From: Cryptomeria japonica
Taxonomy: Eukaryota; Streptophyta; Pinopsida; Cupressales; Cupressaceae
Assembly: GCF_030272615.1 (NCBI RefSeq)
Contig: NC_081409.1
Coordinates: forward strand, 653,822,468 to 653,886,467
DNA: 64,000 nt
Direction of reading: 5' to 3'
Under the pieces are notes generated by a model. It did not search any database and was not told where the DNA came from. It saw nothing but the letters and a program-made list of their open reading frames with translations. Made by a program: the position numbers and the translations under genes. How positions within the stretch are numbered: position 1 is the first letter of the stretch; each line of letters starts with the position of its first letter. Below are positions 11,783 through 22,043 of the stretch, in pieces.

Positions 11783-13090
11783 GATTGGAATCTAAATATT
11801 GAACTTACTCTCTTTAATTTTTCTCTCATAAATCCAATTCTCTTTTGTTTTTTAATAAACTGAAAGAATATGATTATACTATAGATTTATCAAAACAAAA
11901 GATATAAAAATATAATATAAATATAAAAAAGATTTATTAGAAGTGAAAAACTACTTTCATATTAATCAAAAGACTCAAATCAACAAAGACCCCTTGAACC
12001 AATAGATCTTGACAAGCTAAGTCCATCCAATATAATTTTGATCCAATTGTGAAGACCTTGAAAGTAAGTTAACCCATAGATAAATTTGTTCTTTTAAGAG
12101 AAGTAGGATGATTTCATTTTAATTCAATTTTTATATACTCACTAGATCATTCATTACATACTCATTTCCCTATTCATTTTAGCTTTAAAATTCCTAGCAT
12201 GGTTGCAAAACCTCATCCGAGTCTCTTTTGTCTTTGGACTGATGGCTCCTTTATTATTGAAAGACTTATTGTTCATCATGCAAAAGTTAGATTTTAAGTA
12301 ATGTTGACTAGATGTGCTAAGGATAAAGATTATGTAGCTAATAACAAACTGTTGATGCTTTGTTCTAGAGGTGAGACCCCAAATAAAAAATAGACATATT
12401 AGTTACAATGTTAAAAAATTTGATAAATAAATGTATTTCTCTTATCTAAAATTAATTAAATTTAAATAGAAATATTTTTTAAAATTAATAATACTTTAAT
12501 TTAAGTAGGATTAAATTTCTAAACAAATAATATAGAAACTATGGAAATTATTTTACATACGTGTAAATCGGTTATACTCTAAAACTAAGTCGCAAAAACT
12601 TACAATAAAATTATTTTCAAAACACAGGCAGTTTAAGCATTTTAATCCCAAATAGAAACAGTTATGCCGAGAAGAACAGGTTTATGACGAGAAACAAGAA
12701 GATGATAACGAACAAGAAGGTTGCAACGGTAACTTACATTTCTTGTAAGAGTTTAACGGCCGTATCACCGTCAAAACGGTGAGCATCGTGTAGAAGACAC
12801 GTGTACTTGTTTAACAAACTGATGAAAAAATGTTGTCTAACAACAGGTGAGGAGGACTACGAGGTAAAAGCGGTCTAGCTTGAACAGTTGAGAGTTTGTT
12901 GTGTCCCCGGTGTAAAAAAACTCTGTAACCCTTCCAATTCAATTTTCTTTCGAAATTTCAATGTTCGTGCCAGTTAAACTCTTCCCAGAGAGGCAACCTT
13001 TATCCGATTCAAACCTGATACTAACTGAACTCAATTCTTTCTGAGCAGCTTAACTCAATTCATATCTACAAATGCTTACAAATGAATAGG

Positions 13091-13257
13091 GTAGGTATAT
13101 AACTTTTTTATGGTTCTTACTTGCACTACTGCATTTGTTCTTTATGGTTAGGGTATTAATCAATGCCTAGTTTATTGGTGGATCACAGTCCTTAGTCTTT
13201 TTTATTTCCCTAACTCGGTTTGGTTAGCGTATTAATCAATCTCTTGTTTCTTGGCAG
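13091..13257 (+). other. Putative leader intron of the duplicated acidic gene
   Basis: The donor GTAGGTATATAAC follows AATGAATAGG. The acceptor TTTCTTGGCAG ends at 13257, as in unit 1. It is longer than the unit 1 intron because of a local duplication that includes a second acceptor-like TTGGTGGATCACAG (about 13175-13189). Confidence 0.45.
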
Positions 13258-13300
13258 GTCATAGTCCCTAGTATTTTATACTGCATTGCATTCTAAAAAT

Positions 13301-14786
13301 ATGATATACCCTGATATGATCACAATGGGTCATTCAAATGATTCTGGGAATAGAAAAATTGTGAGTGCTAGCTCCTCAACAGAACTGAGCAGAGACAATG
13401 GATATGAAGAAGTTGATCAGCAGGGACAGGATCGTGAAGAACAAGAAGCAGAAACAGCAAGAGATGATGATAGAGAAGAGCATAGTAATGGCGTTGATGG
13501 AGAAATGGATAATAATAAAGATGACTGGACCGATGGTTATGATTATGATGATGAAGAAGGGGACAGTGGTATGGAAGATGATGATGAACAAGAAGAGGAG
13601 GAGGATGAATGTTATATCACTGGTATTTCATTAGATGAAACAGAGCATGGGATTAGTTTCGCCAGTGAGCCCATAGTAGAGTAGGACATAAACACTGAAG
13701 ATGAACATGATGTTGGTCATTGGGCACAAGAAGATGATGAAGAAGACGAGCAAGAAGATGATCTCAAAGAGCAAGATGATGGTTATGAAAGCAGTCCCAG
13801 CACTAGCTATGTTAATAGCACTAGTAGTTCATCAATTGAATCTTCGACATATAATGACATAAGCAGAGGAGATGGTCAAGAAACAGATCAACAGAGGCAA
13901 GATCATCAAGAAGAAGAGGATGATGATGAAGAAGAAGTAAATAGGTATGATGCAGAAGAGGAAAATGCTCAAGATGAAGAAGATGCAGCAGTTTATATAT
14001 TAGTGGTACTTCAACTAATGTTGGAAACAATTTTACTTGGGCTGCTGAGTCACCAACAAATAGACATATTAGTGGTTGTTCATCACATGTTGAGATTAGG
14101 GATACTTGCGCTACTGTGTCACCAACGAATTGACATAAATAGTGGAGATGATCAAGAATTATATGAGCAGAGAGAAGACCATCAACAAGAAGATGATGAT
14201 TTGCAATTTGAAGAAGAAATATATGATGCAGAAGATGAAGAAGCAGACACTCAAACAGAAGAAAACGATGAGCAAGAAAATAATAGCAATCAAGCAAACC
14301 CCAGCAAGAGCAATGTAGATATCACTGGAAGGTCATCTTATCATATTATGAGAGGATTTTTTGTCTTCTGACTTCTCAATAAGTGAAAACCTAAATAATG
14401 GAAATGAGCATGGAGGAGATCAGCGAGGAAAAGATCTATGTCAAGAAGAAGAAGATCATGCAGAATCGAATGGTGGAAAAGAAAATGGTAAACATGGAAG
14501 AGGAATAACAGAAAATGAGCAAGAAGATGATGTTGATAGTAAGGAAAATGATGATAAGGAAGGTAAACAGGAATATGATTATACCACTAGTGATGATGGA
14601 GGAAAAACAGAAAAACTACAAATGAATACAGAAGATGCTGCGGGGGATGGTGAGAATGAATCAGAGATAAATTTAAAGTGGGCAAGCAATTCAAGGAGAA
14701 AACAAGATCTGGGTTATACTTTGAACACAAAAAGGCAGAGAACATCTGAAGAAAAGGCTGACCAGACACAGAATGGAGACCGATAA
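13301..14786 (+). pseudogene. Duplicated acidic repeat protein, pseudogene
   Basis: The start MIYPDMITMGHS aligns with MLYSDMVKMGNS of the intact copy, and the C-terminus ends LNTKRQRTSEEKADQTQNGD, almost the same as the intact copy. Between them lie a TAG stop at 13682-13684, a shift near 13990 that is undone near 14130 (the intervening bases encode SPTN-type sequence in another frame), and another shift near 14345. One GHWAQ repeat and one NPSKSNVDITG repeat remain. The preserved ends with a broken middle show that it was once a full gene and decayed after duplication. Confidence 0.65.
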
Positions 14787-15190
14787 ACAGATGGAGAAGA
14801 TAGTGTATTTAGAAGAGGATGATGATGATGATGATAAAAATGAAGATGAAGCAATAACTTAAATAGAAGACACTCGAAGTAATTGTAGAAACGGATAACG
14901 TCCTTCGAAGAGATAATTATTAAGAAATTTTGAAGCTTATGGAATGTAATAACTCTGACGACCAATGCATGATGGAGTACGTTGTGTGTCTCAATTACTG
15001 TAAAAATTTCTATACTATTAGTATGGTTGTTATTAAACTATTGTAATTTATACCAAAAGCCAACTATAATAAAGCTTTGTTTTAGATGTTTTTAGAAGTA
15101 TTTATTATTGGAGTAAGTTGCTTCTATTTTTGGCATGTCAATTATGCTTTTAAGAAGTAGTCATTACCAGATCCCTAACCAAAGTATAGT

Positions 15191-15860
15191 CTAGCTGGGA
15201 AGGTGAAATGCCTCCATATCGATATGGCAAATTAAATCATAGCCAAGTCTACAAGCAGGAAACATCAATTAAATTTAATTGTATGTGGATCATAAATATT
15301 TTAATGGGAAAGATTATAAAAAGAGTGGAAAAAAATATTAATGTGTCAAAAACATATTTTCGAAAAATAATTGATTAAAGTTAAAAATTTAATGTAAAAT
15401 TTATTAAAAATATAAAGCAATTAGAAAAGGATATTTATGGATATGTATGTGAAAATTATATTTTTGAAAAATAATTTGTGAAAGTTGAAAAGAAATATGA
15501 AGAAATAGAAATAAAATTTAAATTTTTTATAAAGTTAAAAAAAAAATCTTATTTTACACTCTCCTAGCACTTATTTTATTATTTCTCTTTCCTCTATGCA
15601 TTGTAAGATCTTTATTGTAATTAATTAATATTTAATTGAATATTACGGGTGTTATTTCACTTTATTATATCATCACACTCTTATTTGGGCCCTTAATTCT
15701 AGGTGTGCCTTTTATCATTTTATATTGATTTTTCCTTAATCTTGTCATAATTTCAAATCCCAAAGCATATTTTGCATATCTAAGCACCTTGAATTATCGC
15801 ACTAAGATAAGATTGATTATGTAATCATGATACCTTTCATCCCTAAAAATTTGGAAAAAT
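15191..15860. other. AT-rich spacer, nothing identified
   Basis: Runs of A and T with no frame longer than background and no recognisable repeat end. A TTGGGCCC word near 15687 is the only GC-rich spot. Confidence 0.4.
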
Positions 15861-15864
15861 GTCT

Positions 15865-15895
15865 GTCGGACCATGGCGCGGCACCATGGTCCGAC
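15865..15895. repeat. GC-rich hairpin unit, single
   Basis: A perfect inverted repeat: 12-base arms GTCGGACCATGG and CCATGGTCCGAC around a 7-base loop, within AT-rich DNA. It is preceded by AAAATGTC and followed by CTTTTT, as are the units at 30272 and 30876 inside the Gypsy-type element. Confidence 0.85.
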
Positions 15896-16497
15896 TTTTT
15901 CTCCCTGAATTTTGGGATCATGTTTTGGTTGTATTATAATGTTTAATATTGTTTTGTGCAAAATTATATCAATTCTAGGTCAACTCAAAGGTGATTTTAA
16001 TTATTAAATCTCTATATAAGACATCCTTCTCAACTTATCTTGAATCTAAGGCTTTAAGCATCATAAGTATTCAACCTAAAGCATTCAATTATTCAAGCAT
16101 TCATCATCAAACATTTCTAGAGATCTTAAAGGTTGTATATTCGTCATTCAACCATTGTGGAGAAAAATACATCATTCATATGCAAGCATGTTTGTATGAT
16201 TAGGGTTTTGTCATGTCCATGCCATTTCATACAACATATGTGATTTCATTCAAGAAGCAAAGTATCATTATCAACAACTGTAAATCTGAGATATATCTTT
16301 TCATTATTTATTTAAGTATTTGCAACATTTCATTCAAGGTTAATTTCTAAATTTGGGTTTGAATTAAGAAAACCCCTATTCCCAACCTATTTTTGCTTCT
16401 TTTTGTGTGTAGGAAATAGGTATGAAGCAATGATTTTTAAGATAATCATTATTTATAATGAAGAATCGATCCCCCTTTGGAGTGCGAAAAGTTCAGA

Positions 16498-16524
16498 GGA
16501 CTAGGGTGAGTGGCACCATAGTCC
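16498..16524. repeat. GC-rich hairpin unit, diverged
   Basis: Arms GGACTA and TAGTCC flank GGGTG-AGT-GGCACCA. It has the same outline as the other units: GGAC arm, GGG-G, short loop, GCACC, GTCC arm. Confidence 0.65.
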
Positions 16525-17270
16525 AGATAGTTTGGGAGCTCTTTTAGGGAGCAGGTTCGAATCTTCTTACATTACTCAGATCCAAGTTTGTGGCTCAATT
16601 TGATAACTGTAGCTCACTATTTTCACATTTTTACCTTCATTTCAACACATTTAGTCTAAATTCAGCATCTTCAATAATTGAATTCAACTTACAAGAAAGA
16701 AGAGACACATTTATGACCCCTTAGAATTTGATCAGAATCTAGATCTACTAGGTTTAGAACTATTAAATTCCTATCTTTCCCTAATGTAATGGCCCATAAG
16801 AAAAATTAGCGATTTTCATCCTTCTTGTGGTTGAAACCCTAATTTTTCACCATTACATTTTGGTTAAGCTGCATGGGGGCTTCACTGGCTAGGTAATATT
16901 ATATCATGTGCATTCATATTGGGGGCATTAATATCCCAAAAATTAGGGTACAATATTGCCTATCAGTGAAAATAGATGGAATTTTTAATTCGAACTATGG
17001 AAAAATACAATATTTTGTGAAAATAAGGTTGATTTTAATTTGGGCTGTGTATTGGGAGGGGGTGACAAAAAAAGAAGTTTAGGGCAATATTTTTTCAAAA
17101 TATGGGGATTCTTTAGTACACCATGAATGCACATACTATAACCTTGGTTGACTAAGTGAAGCCCACGTGTGAACCCGACATGTTACACCCTTATTTTTCA
17201 TTTATGTTCTCATATTTGAGTATTTATGCAATTTAAAATTCAAATTTACATTTACAAGTTTAATTTTTAA

Positions 17271-17903
17271 TTGAACTTCAACAGTTTAGAGGTTAAATTC
17301 ACAAAAAACCCTAATTTTAATTTTAAAATTGAGCTTGTGAGTTGTCTAATTTGGATTAATTATTTCATGCTTCTTCTTATGAGAAGCCTAGACCTAAAAC
17401 CTTCCCTTTTTGACTTTATTGAAACTTCACCTTCATATCATAATTTGATTCATGAAACCTTACAAAGGGTGATTCCTCATCCTTCTTCTAAACTAAATGA
17501 TATTATATTCTCACAAGCTCAATTGCCTTCTATAGAGGTTAAAAATATAGATGATCCCCTTATGATTACTCCTTGGATTTATGAATAAAAGATAAGAGGT
17601 ACATTAATTTCTAATGGGTCAGCTCTTAACATTTCTTGTGTTGACTTATTAGATAATATAAATTAGGATTATTCTTCTATTCAACTCGATCATCTTTCTA
17701 TGCATGGCTTTGATAATGTTCCTAGGGAGTCACTCAGTATAGTCATATTACCTATTAAAGTAGGTCCCATGGCTTTGCCTACTCCTATTCATGTCATTCC
17801 TAACCATCTTAATTATAACCTTCTTCTAGGTAGACCATGGATTCATGCTATCAAAGTAGTCCCTTCCACCCTTCATCACACAATCAAATTCATATATTAA
17901 AAT
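17271..17903 (+). pseudogene. Gypsy retropepsin remnant (Tat/Athila-like wording)
   Basis: The second half reads HGFDN---RESLSIVILPIKVG, then HVIPNHLNYNLLLGRPWIH, then VVPSTLHHTIKF. These are the typical flap and C-terminal strand of plant Gypsy aspartic proteases, which cut the Gag-Pol polyprotein. At the active-site position the frame reads LISNGSALNIS, so the catalytic Asp is replaced and the enzyme would be dead. Stops at 17586 and ~17664 interrupt it. After the protease the frame continues as a Pro/Ser-rich linker (17958-18179), but no RT follows. Confidence 0.65.
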
Positions 17904-18477
17904 AAAATTCATACAATAAAGGTTGATTCCAATCTTTATTATTTCATTCATGATGAAGTGGGATATATTTCCCCATTTAGTACTATGATTCCTTCAACAA
18001 AGCCATCTCCTATCAATGATACTCCTCTAGCAAGGAATTGGGGTACACTAGACTTTACACCCTTTTCCAATGGGTATAAGATCCGTCAATTTTGGAATGA
18101 AGCCTTCATGAGGCCTTTTGTGTCTTTTATCCAAGATTCTTCTAAACAAATTCCTACCTCTCCTTCCAACACATCTTGATAATGATAGGGGCTCTTTAGA
18201 TTTTGATACTAAGAATGAACCCTCTCCTCTACATATTTGAACATCTGCACATGGATACAAGGGACATGGTTTAGTATGTGTGCAACAAAGTATTGAAAGT
18301 CATTATAAATTAGACTTTTCTAATGAAAATCTAGGTTTCCAACCTCTCCCTTTGTCAACATCCTCTCCTCCATTGACTAGTGAATTCGGATCTTCTCATT
18401 CCCATATGACATTCCAACAAGATAGTCTTTATTTCAATGCTCTTAATGTCAACTTGAAACTTAAACCTGGTACCCAA

Positions 18478-18662
18478 GGACTAGGGTGCCTAGCACCCCT
18501 ATCCCGGGATTAGGGCGCCCAGTGCCCTAGTCCTCCTCAGGAACAAGGTTCCTAGTGCTCTGGTCCTTAGGACCAAGGCAACCAATTCCATATTCCTCCT
18601 TATGAATGATATCCCCAACACTCTTGTACTTAGGACAAAGGTTCCCAACACCCTAGTCCTCC
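18478..18662. repeat. Tandem array of GC-rich hairpin units
   Basis: At least five units, each starting GGAC/GGGA and ending AGTCC/GGTCC or a degraded form: about 18478-18504, 18506-18533, 18540-18566, 18570-18596 and 18633-18659. The first two are the cleanest (GGACTAGGGTGCC with a complementary half). Spacing is about 28-34 bases, with TCCT/TTA linkers. The array follows the protease-linker region of the Gypsy remnant. Confidence 0.7.
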
Positions 18663-20659
18663 TAGTTCAAATCCATTTTTTTAGTTTCCCTTCCAGATTG
18701 TTTCAAAATATAGATTTCCAATTTGTAGCTCTAAAGACCATAAAAATAATAGGTGATGATGGATGGAATATTTTTTGTGATCATTTCAAATAACATTCAA
18801 GTTTGTATTATGTTTCTCCTCACTATGTTACATTGTTAGCTTTCCTATTGGGGTTTCATTGTCATGCTTAGTGAGCAACATAATAGTTTATTCATTCTTG
18901 TCTCTATTGTTTGGGGGAAATAATTTTGTCCTATCTTTTTCATGGTTTCACCATTTCCTTTAGGGGTTGTACTTTTCATGGTTTGATGTCCTTTCTTGCA
19001 TGGAATTATATATTTTTATGATTAATCTCTCCTTAAGGAAGTTTGTGATCCTTCTTCTAATCCTCTCTTTCTCTTTGAAGATTACCTCTTCCTTAGAGTT
19101 CCAATTAACATATATTAATTTATTTTCTTGCATTTGATGTTCGTTCATGTAAGTATATTATGCATTTGGTTATGTTTAATCTATCCTTATAGGTTGTGTA
19201 ATTCTTCTCATTGTCCCTATCCTTGGGAGGAAATGATCTCTCACTTATCCTTTCTAAGGATCCACTTTGTTTTGTTTAGTGGTGTTTGTTTATGATTTGA
19301 TGTCATTCCTTATGTAAAGTTGTTGTTTTTTCAAGTATTCTCTCTTATACAAGAGGTGTATTTCCTTGACTATAACCTCTTTATCACTTAGCCATGTACA
19401 TCTATCATAAACTTACCCCTCACTTTGGATCAAAAGTGTGTCATCCTTCAACGAGAATCCCTTTCACCTAGCAATAGGATGAAGGTACCTACATTCTTTT
19501 TCTCTTTCCCTTTTTTTGGTAGAAGTTGTTATGTTTGTTCAAGAATCTCCTCTTGGAGGTAGATGTCTTTTGAGCAAAGATCTCTTCTCCTCCAAGAATC
19601 CCATTTACACTTGTTGTAAGATATCTCTTTTTCAACTATTTTATCCTTTCTTATAAGAGTATTCTCTCTTTACCTTGGATTCATGAACATTGTTGCCTAA
19701 AGGATATGTCCTTGGTGTTGAAGGTGGGTATCTTTGTTTATAGCTTCTTTAAAACATCAACATAGGGCTATGTTGATATCTTAATGGGGGGCACCCATAT
19801 CACCCTCTTTGTAGTATATTGTATAATATTTTTGCATATCTTAAATGTGGTTACACATTCTTGAAACCAGACATTCGCCCCTTAGAATTTGCATTTATAT
19901 TATATGTCTTAAATAGGTTGATGCATACCCAAAACCAGAGGAAACAAACTCTTATAGAGGGTGCTATATACTTGAAACTAGACATCACTTGTACACACAC
20001 ACGAGGATGAGTGAAACTTGCAAAACATAACTAGACTATTCCTATTCTCCTCCCCAACATGGATCGTCTAGAAAAACACATCTAGGGGCAAGTATCAATG
20101 TCCTCTCTCATCATTATTCTCATGAATCATCTAGAAAAACACATCTAGGTTGTATTCACTCTCCTCCCTTCTCTTCTCATGAGCTCATAGATTTTATATT
20201 TGTAGTTCATAGATGATGTGTGTTTTTCTCTTTTATGTGATCACTTGTGTTCTTGAGATGTCATTTTTCAAGAGTGATATTAGAAGTTGATACATTTTCA
20301 TTATCGATTTCTCTTTAGCTAGTTCACTTGAGATCTTGTTTTTATTACTAACACCTTGTGTTATTTGTACTTGCATATGATTATGTGGGTTAAGATCCTA
20401 AGATTTGGGGCTTGGTTGCTCAAAATTAGTGGTTTTATGATTTTTCACAATTTTTGGAATTTAAAAAAAAAATGAATTTTTAATGACTTTTCAATTTTGT
20501 AGAGATTTTTAAATTTTTTGATCAATCTCCTGATAAAAGATTTTAAATTTCTATGCCATCTTTTCCAATTTGATTGAAGTGATTAAAAGAGGTTTTTAAA
20601 TTAAATAGGATAAAAACATCCCACTTAAATGTCATTTTGACCTTTTAAAGAAAAATTGA
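18663..20659. other. No gene seen
   Basis: AT- and T-rich sequence with no supportable coding region. There is one short direct repeat, CTAGAAAAACACATCTAGG, at about 20069 and 20130, each preceded by a CATGRATCRT-like word. The stretch may be the 3' untranslated end of the Gypsy remnant, but no LTR edge is visible. Confidence 0.35.
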
Positions 20660-21661
20660 ACCAACTTGACCAACCTTAATGCTTAATACTTTTAAACCAA
20701 ACTTTATGCCGGTAGACAGTATATCAATTAATTGCAGTACCAGTAACGATTAATGCATGAAAACAGAAAGAAAATAACATACACAACACATAACACCAAT
20801 GTTTGTACGTGGAAACCCTGTAAGGGGAAAAACCACGGTGGGAAACCTTACCCACAATCAGATGATACTACTACAGATAGTATGTGTATACAAATGGGGT
20901 CTGCACATGCAGAAAGGCCAAGCGCCTAGAGCTCACTGCTCAATCACAAATAGGAGTCACACTGACTACAATTGGATGATTAAATCCAATAATGATGTAC
21001 TACTCAAAATAGCATCTTCATATGCTGGATTTAGCACCGGTGTAGTTTTGATATGTCTTCACAAAAACCTTGCTTCGCCTTCAAATGATGTCTGTGTGTA
21101 TAGCTCTGCTTATTCTCGCATAAACCTTCTTACTATTTATTTTTCCAATCACATATTGATCTTACAAATAGATCTTACATATATACCATAACCTAAGACC
21201 AATTTTAGTAGGTCGGCTCTAAAAGATATTACAATAAAACAATTACAAGTAAATCAATAACCGATGCAATATCCGATTCAACATGTTGGCTTAATGCATT
21301 TACAACATTGATAAATCATCTCCAAAGCGTGTCATACTGATCTGGAATAGATAAACCTGTCGGTGCTTATTTTGGACCTATTTGTCGGTAACAACAAATA
21401 TGCAAATATGAATATACCAATAAACAAATCTCCAAGACAAGGTGTCCAAACGATGTCTTCAACATAACCAAGTGTTTTCCATGTTATTCCAAGTGCCGGT
21501 GAATAATATATCTTGTCAGTGTACTAGATACCAGTGACTGTGCATAAAGTCACTTGCTTGTCGGTGAACATTGCCAATCCTCCAAAGTACTAGAGTTGAT
21601 AAGTGTTAATAGGTGTTGACATAAATGACAAAACCATATCAACATATCCAAAATACCAACA
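20660..21661 (-). repeat. Copia-2 3' LTR (outer end truncated)
   Basis: Aligns with the right LTR from CCAACTTGACCAACC onward to the inner end, ACCAACA. The first ~70 bases of the right LTR (34394-34464, including the G-run) have no counterpart, so the outer edge is lost and no target duplication is readable. It contains the conserved block ACGTGGAAACCCTGTAAGGG. Confidence 0.8.
20808..20842 (-). promoter_or_regulatory. Conserved Copia LTR block
   Basis: ACGTGGAAACCCTGTAAGGG followed by AAAAACCACGGTGGG. On the element strand this reads CCCACCGTGGTTTTT, CCC, GGTTTCCACGT. The same block occurs at 34591-34625, 61219-61254, about 6229-6248 and, inverted, in family A LTRs at 38494-38532 and 49264-49300. 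Conservation across diverged elements suggests a transcriptional or packaging role; that role is inferred. Confidence 0.6.
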
Positions 21662-21890
21662 ATCTCCCCCTTTGGCATTGATGGAAACACAAGATGGAAA
21701 AACCATCAAAGTGCCAAAATAGAAATGCCAAATACCAATGACCAACAATCTCCTAGAAGAGATCATAACCAGAAATCAAAATTTAGATAAAGAGAGGAAT
21801 CAATCTCTCCCAAAGTAACAATCTCTCCCCCTGAGAGTAACATGTGTTTTCCTTGTGTTTTTCCACATCAATCTCTCCCCCTTTGACATC
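21662..21890 (-). promoter_or_regulatory. Copia-2 polypurine tract with extra PPT-like copies
   Basis: On the minus strand, GCCAAAGGGGGAGAT directly precedes the LTR start TGTTGG (21656-21677). Additional PPT-like words lie upstream: CAAAGGGGGAGAGATTG (21869-21885) and CTCAGGGGGAGAGATTG (21821-21837). The PPT primes plus-strand DNA synthesis. Multiple PPT-like copies before the 3' LTR are a described Sirevirus feature. Confidence 0.75.
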
Positions 21891-22043
21891 AAATGCCAAA
21901 GCCAATACAAAACCAAGTTCAAATATAAAATACCAACCAATTTAGTATACCAACTACTCCTCCTGAGAAGTAGCTCTCATCATCAAAGTCAGAATAAATT
22001 ATTTCTCTGTTAATTATGTCGATTGATGACAAACATCAACTGT

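Larger units (their letters stand above)
11783..15190 (+). repeat. Tandem duplication, unit 2 (carries dead acidic gene)
   Basis: Second copy of the unit at 7988-11250. Extra sequence near 12655-12960 has no counterpart in unit 1. The leader region contains a short local duplication: the GGTTAG-GTATTAATCAAT block occurs at about 13144 and 13222. The 3' block with GATGGAGTACGTTGTGTGTC begins at about 14969. Divergence is high enough that the duplication is old, but the promoter-proximal and 3' regions are still clearly alignable. Confidence 0.75.
15900..18860 (+). mobile_element. Decayed Gypsy-type element with retropepsin remnant
   Basis: Recognised from the retropepsin island at 17.3-17.9 kb, from GC-rich hairpin units at 16498 and 18478-18662, and from leader-like sequence near 16080-16120 (runs of CATTCAA-type words) resembling the LTR of the element at 24696-32536. 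No RT, RNase H or integrase is visible. LTR boundaries, PBS and PPT could not be identified; a G-rich word at about 18911 (TTTGGGGGAAATAA) could be a PPT. The edges given are approximate. Confidence 0.45.

Noticed and set aside
15865-15895. Perfect hairpin as a transcription terminator
   Set aside because: Hairpin plus T-run terminators are bacterial; this is plant nuclear DNA and the unit recurs inside LTRs and leaders.
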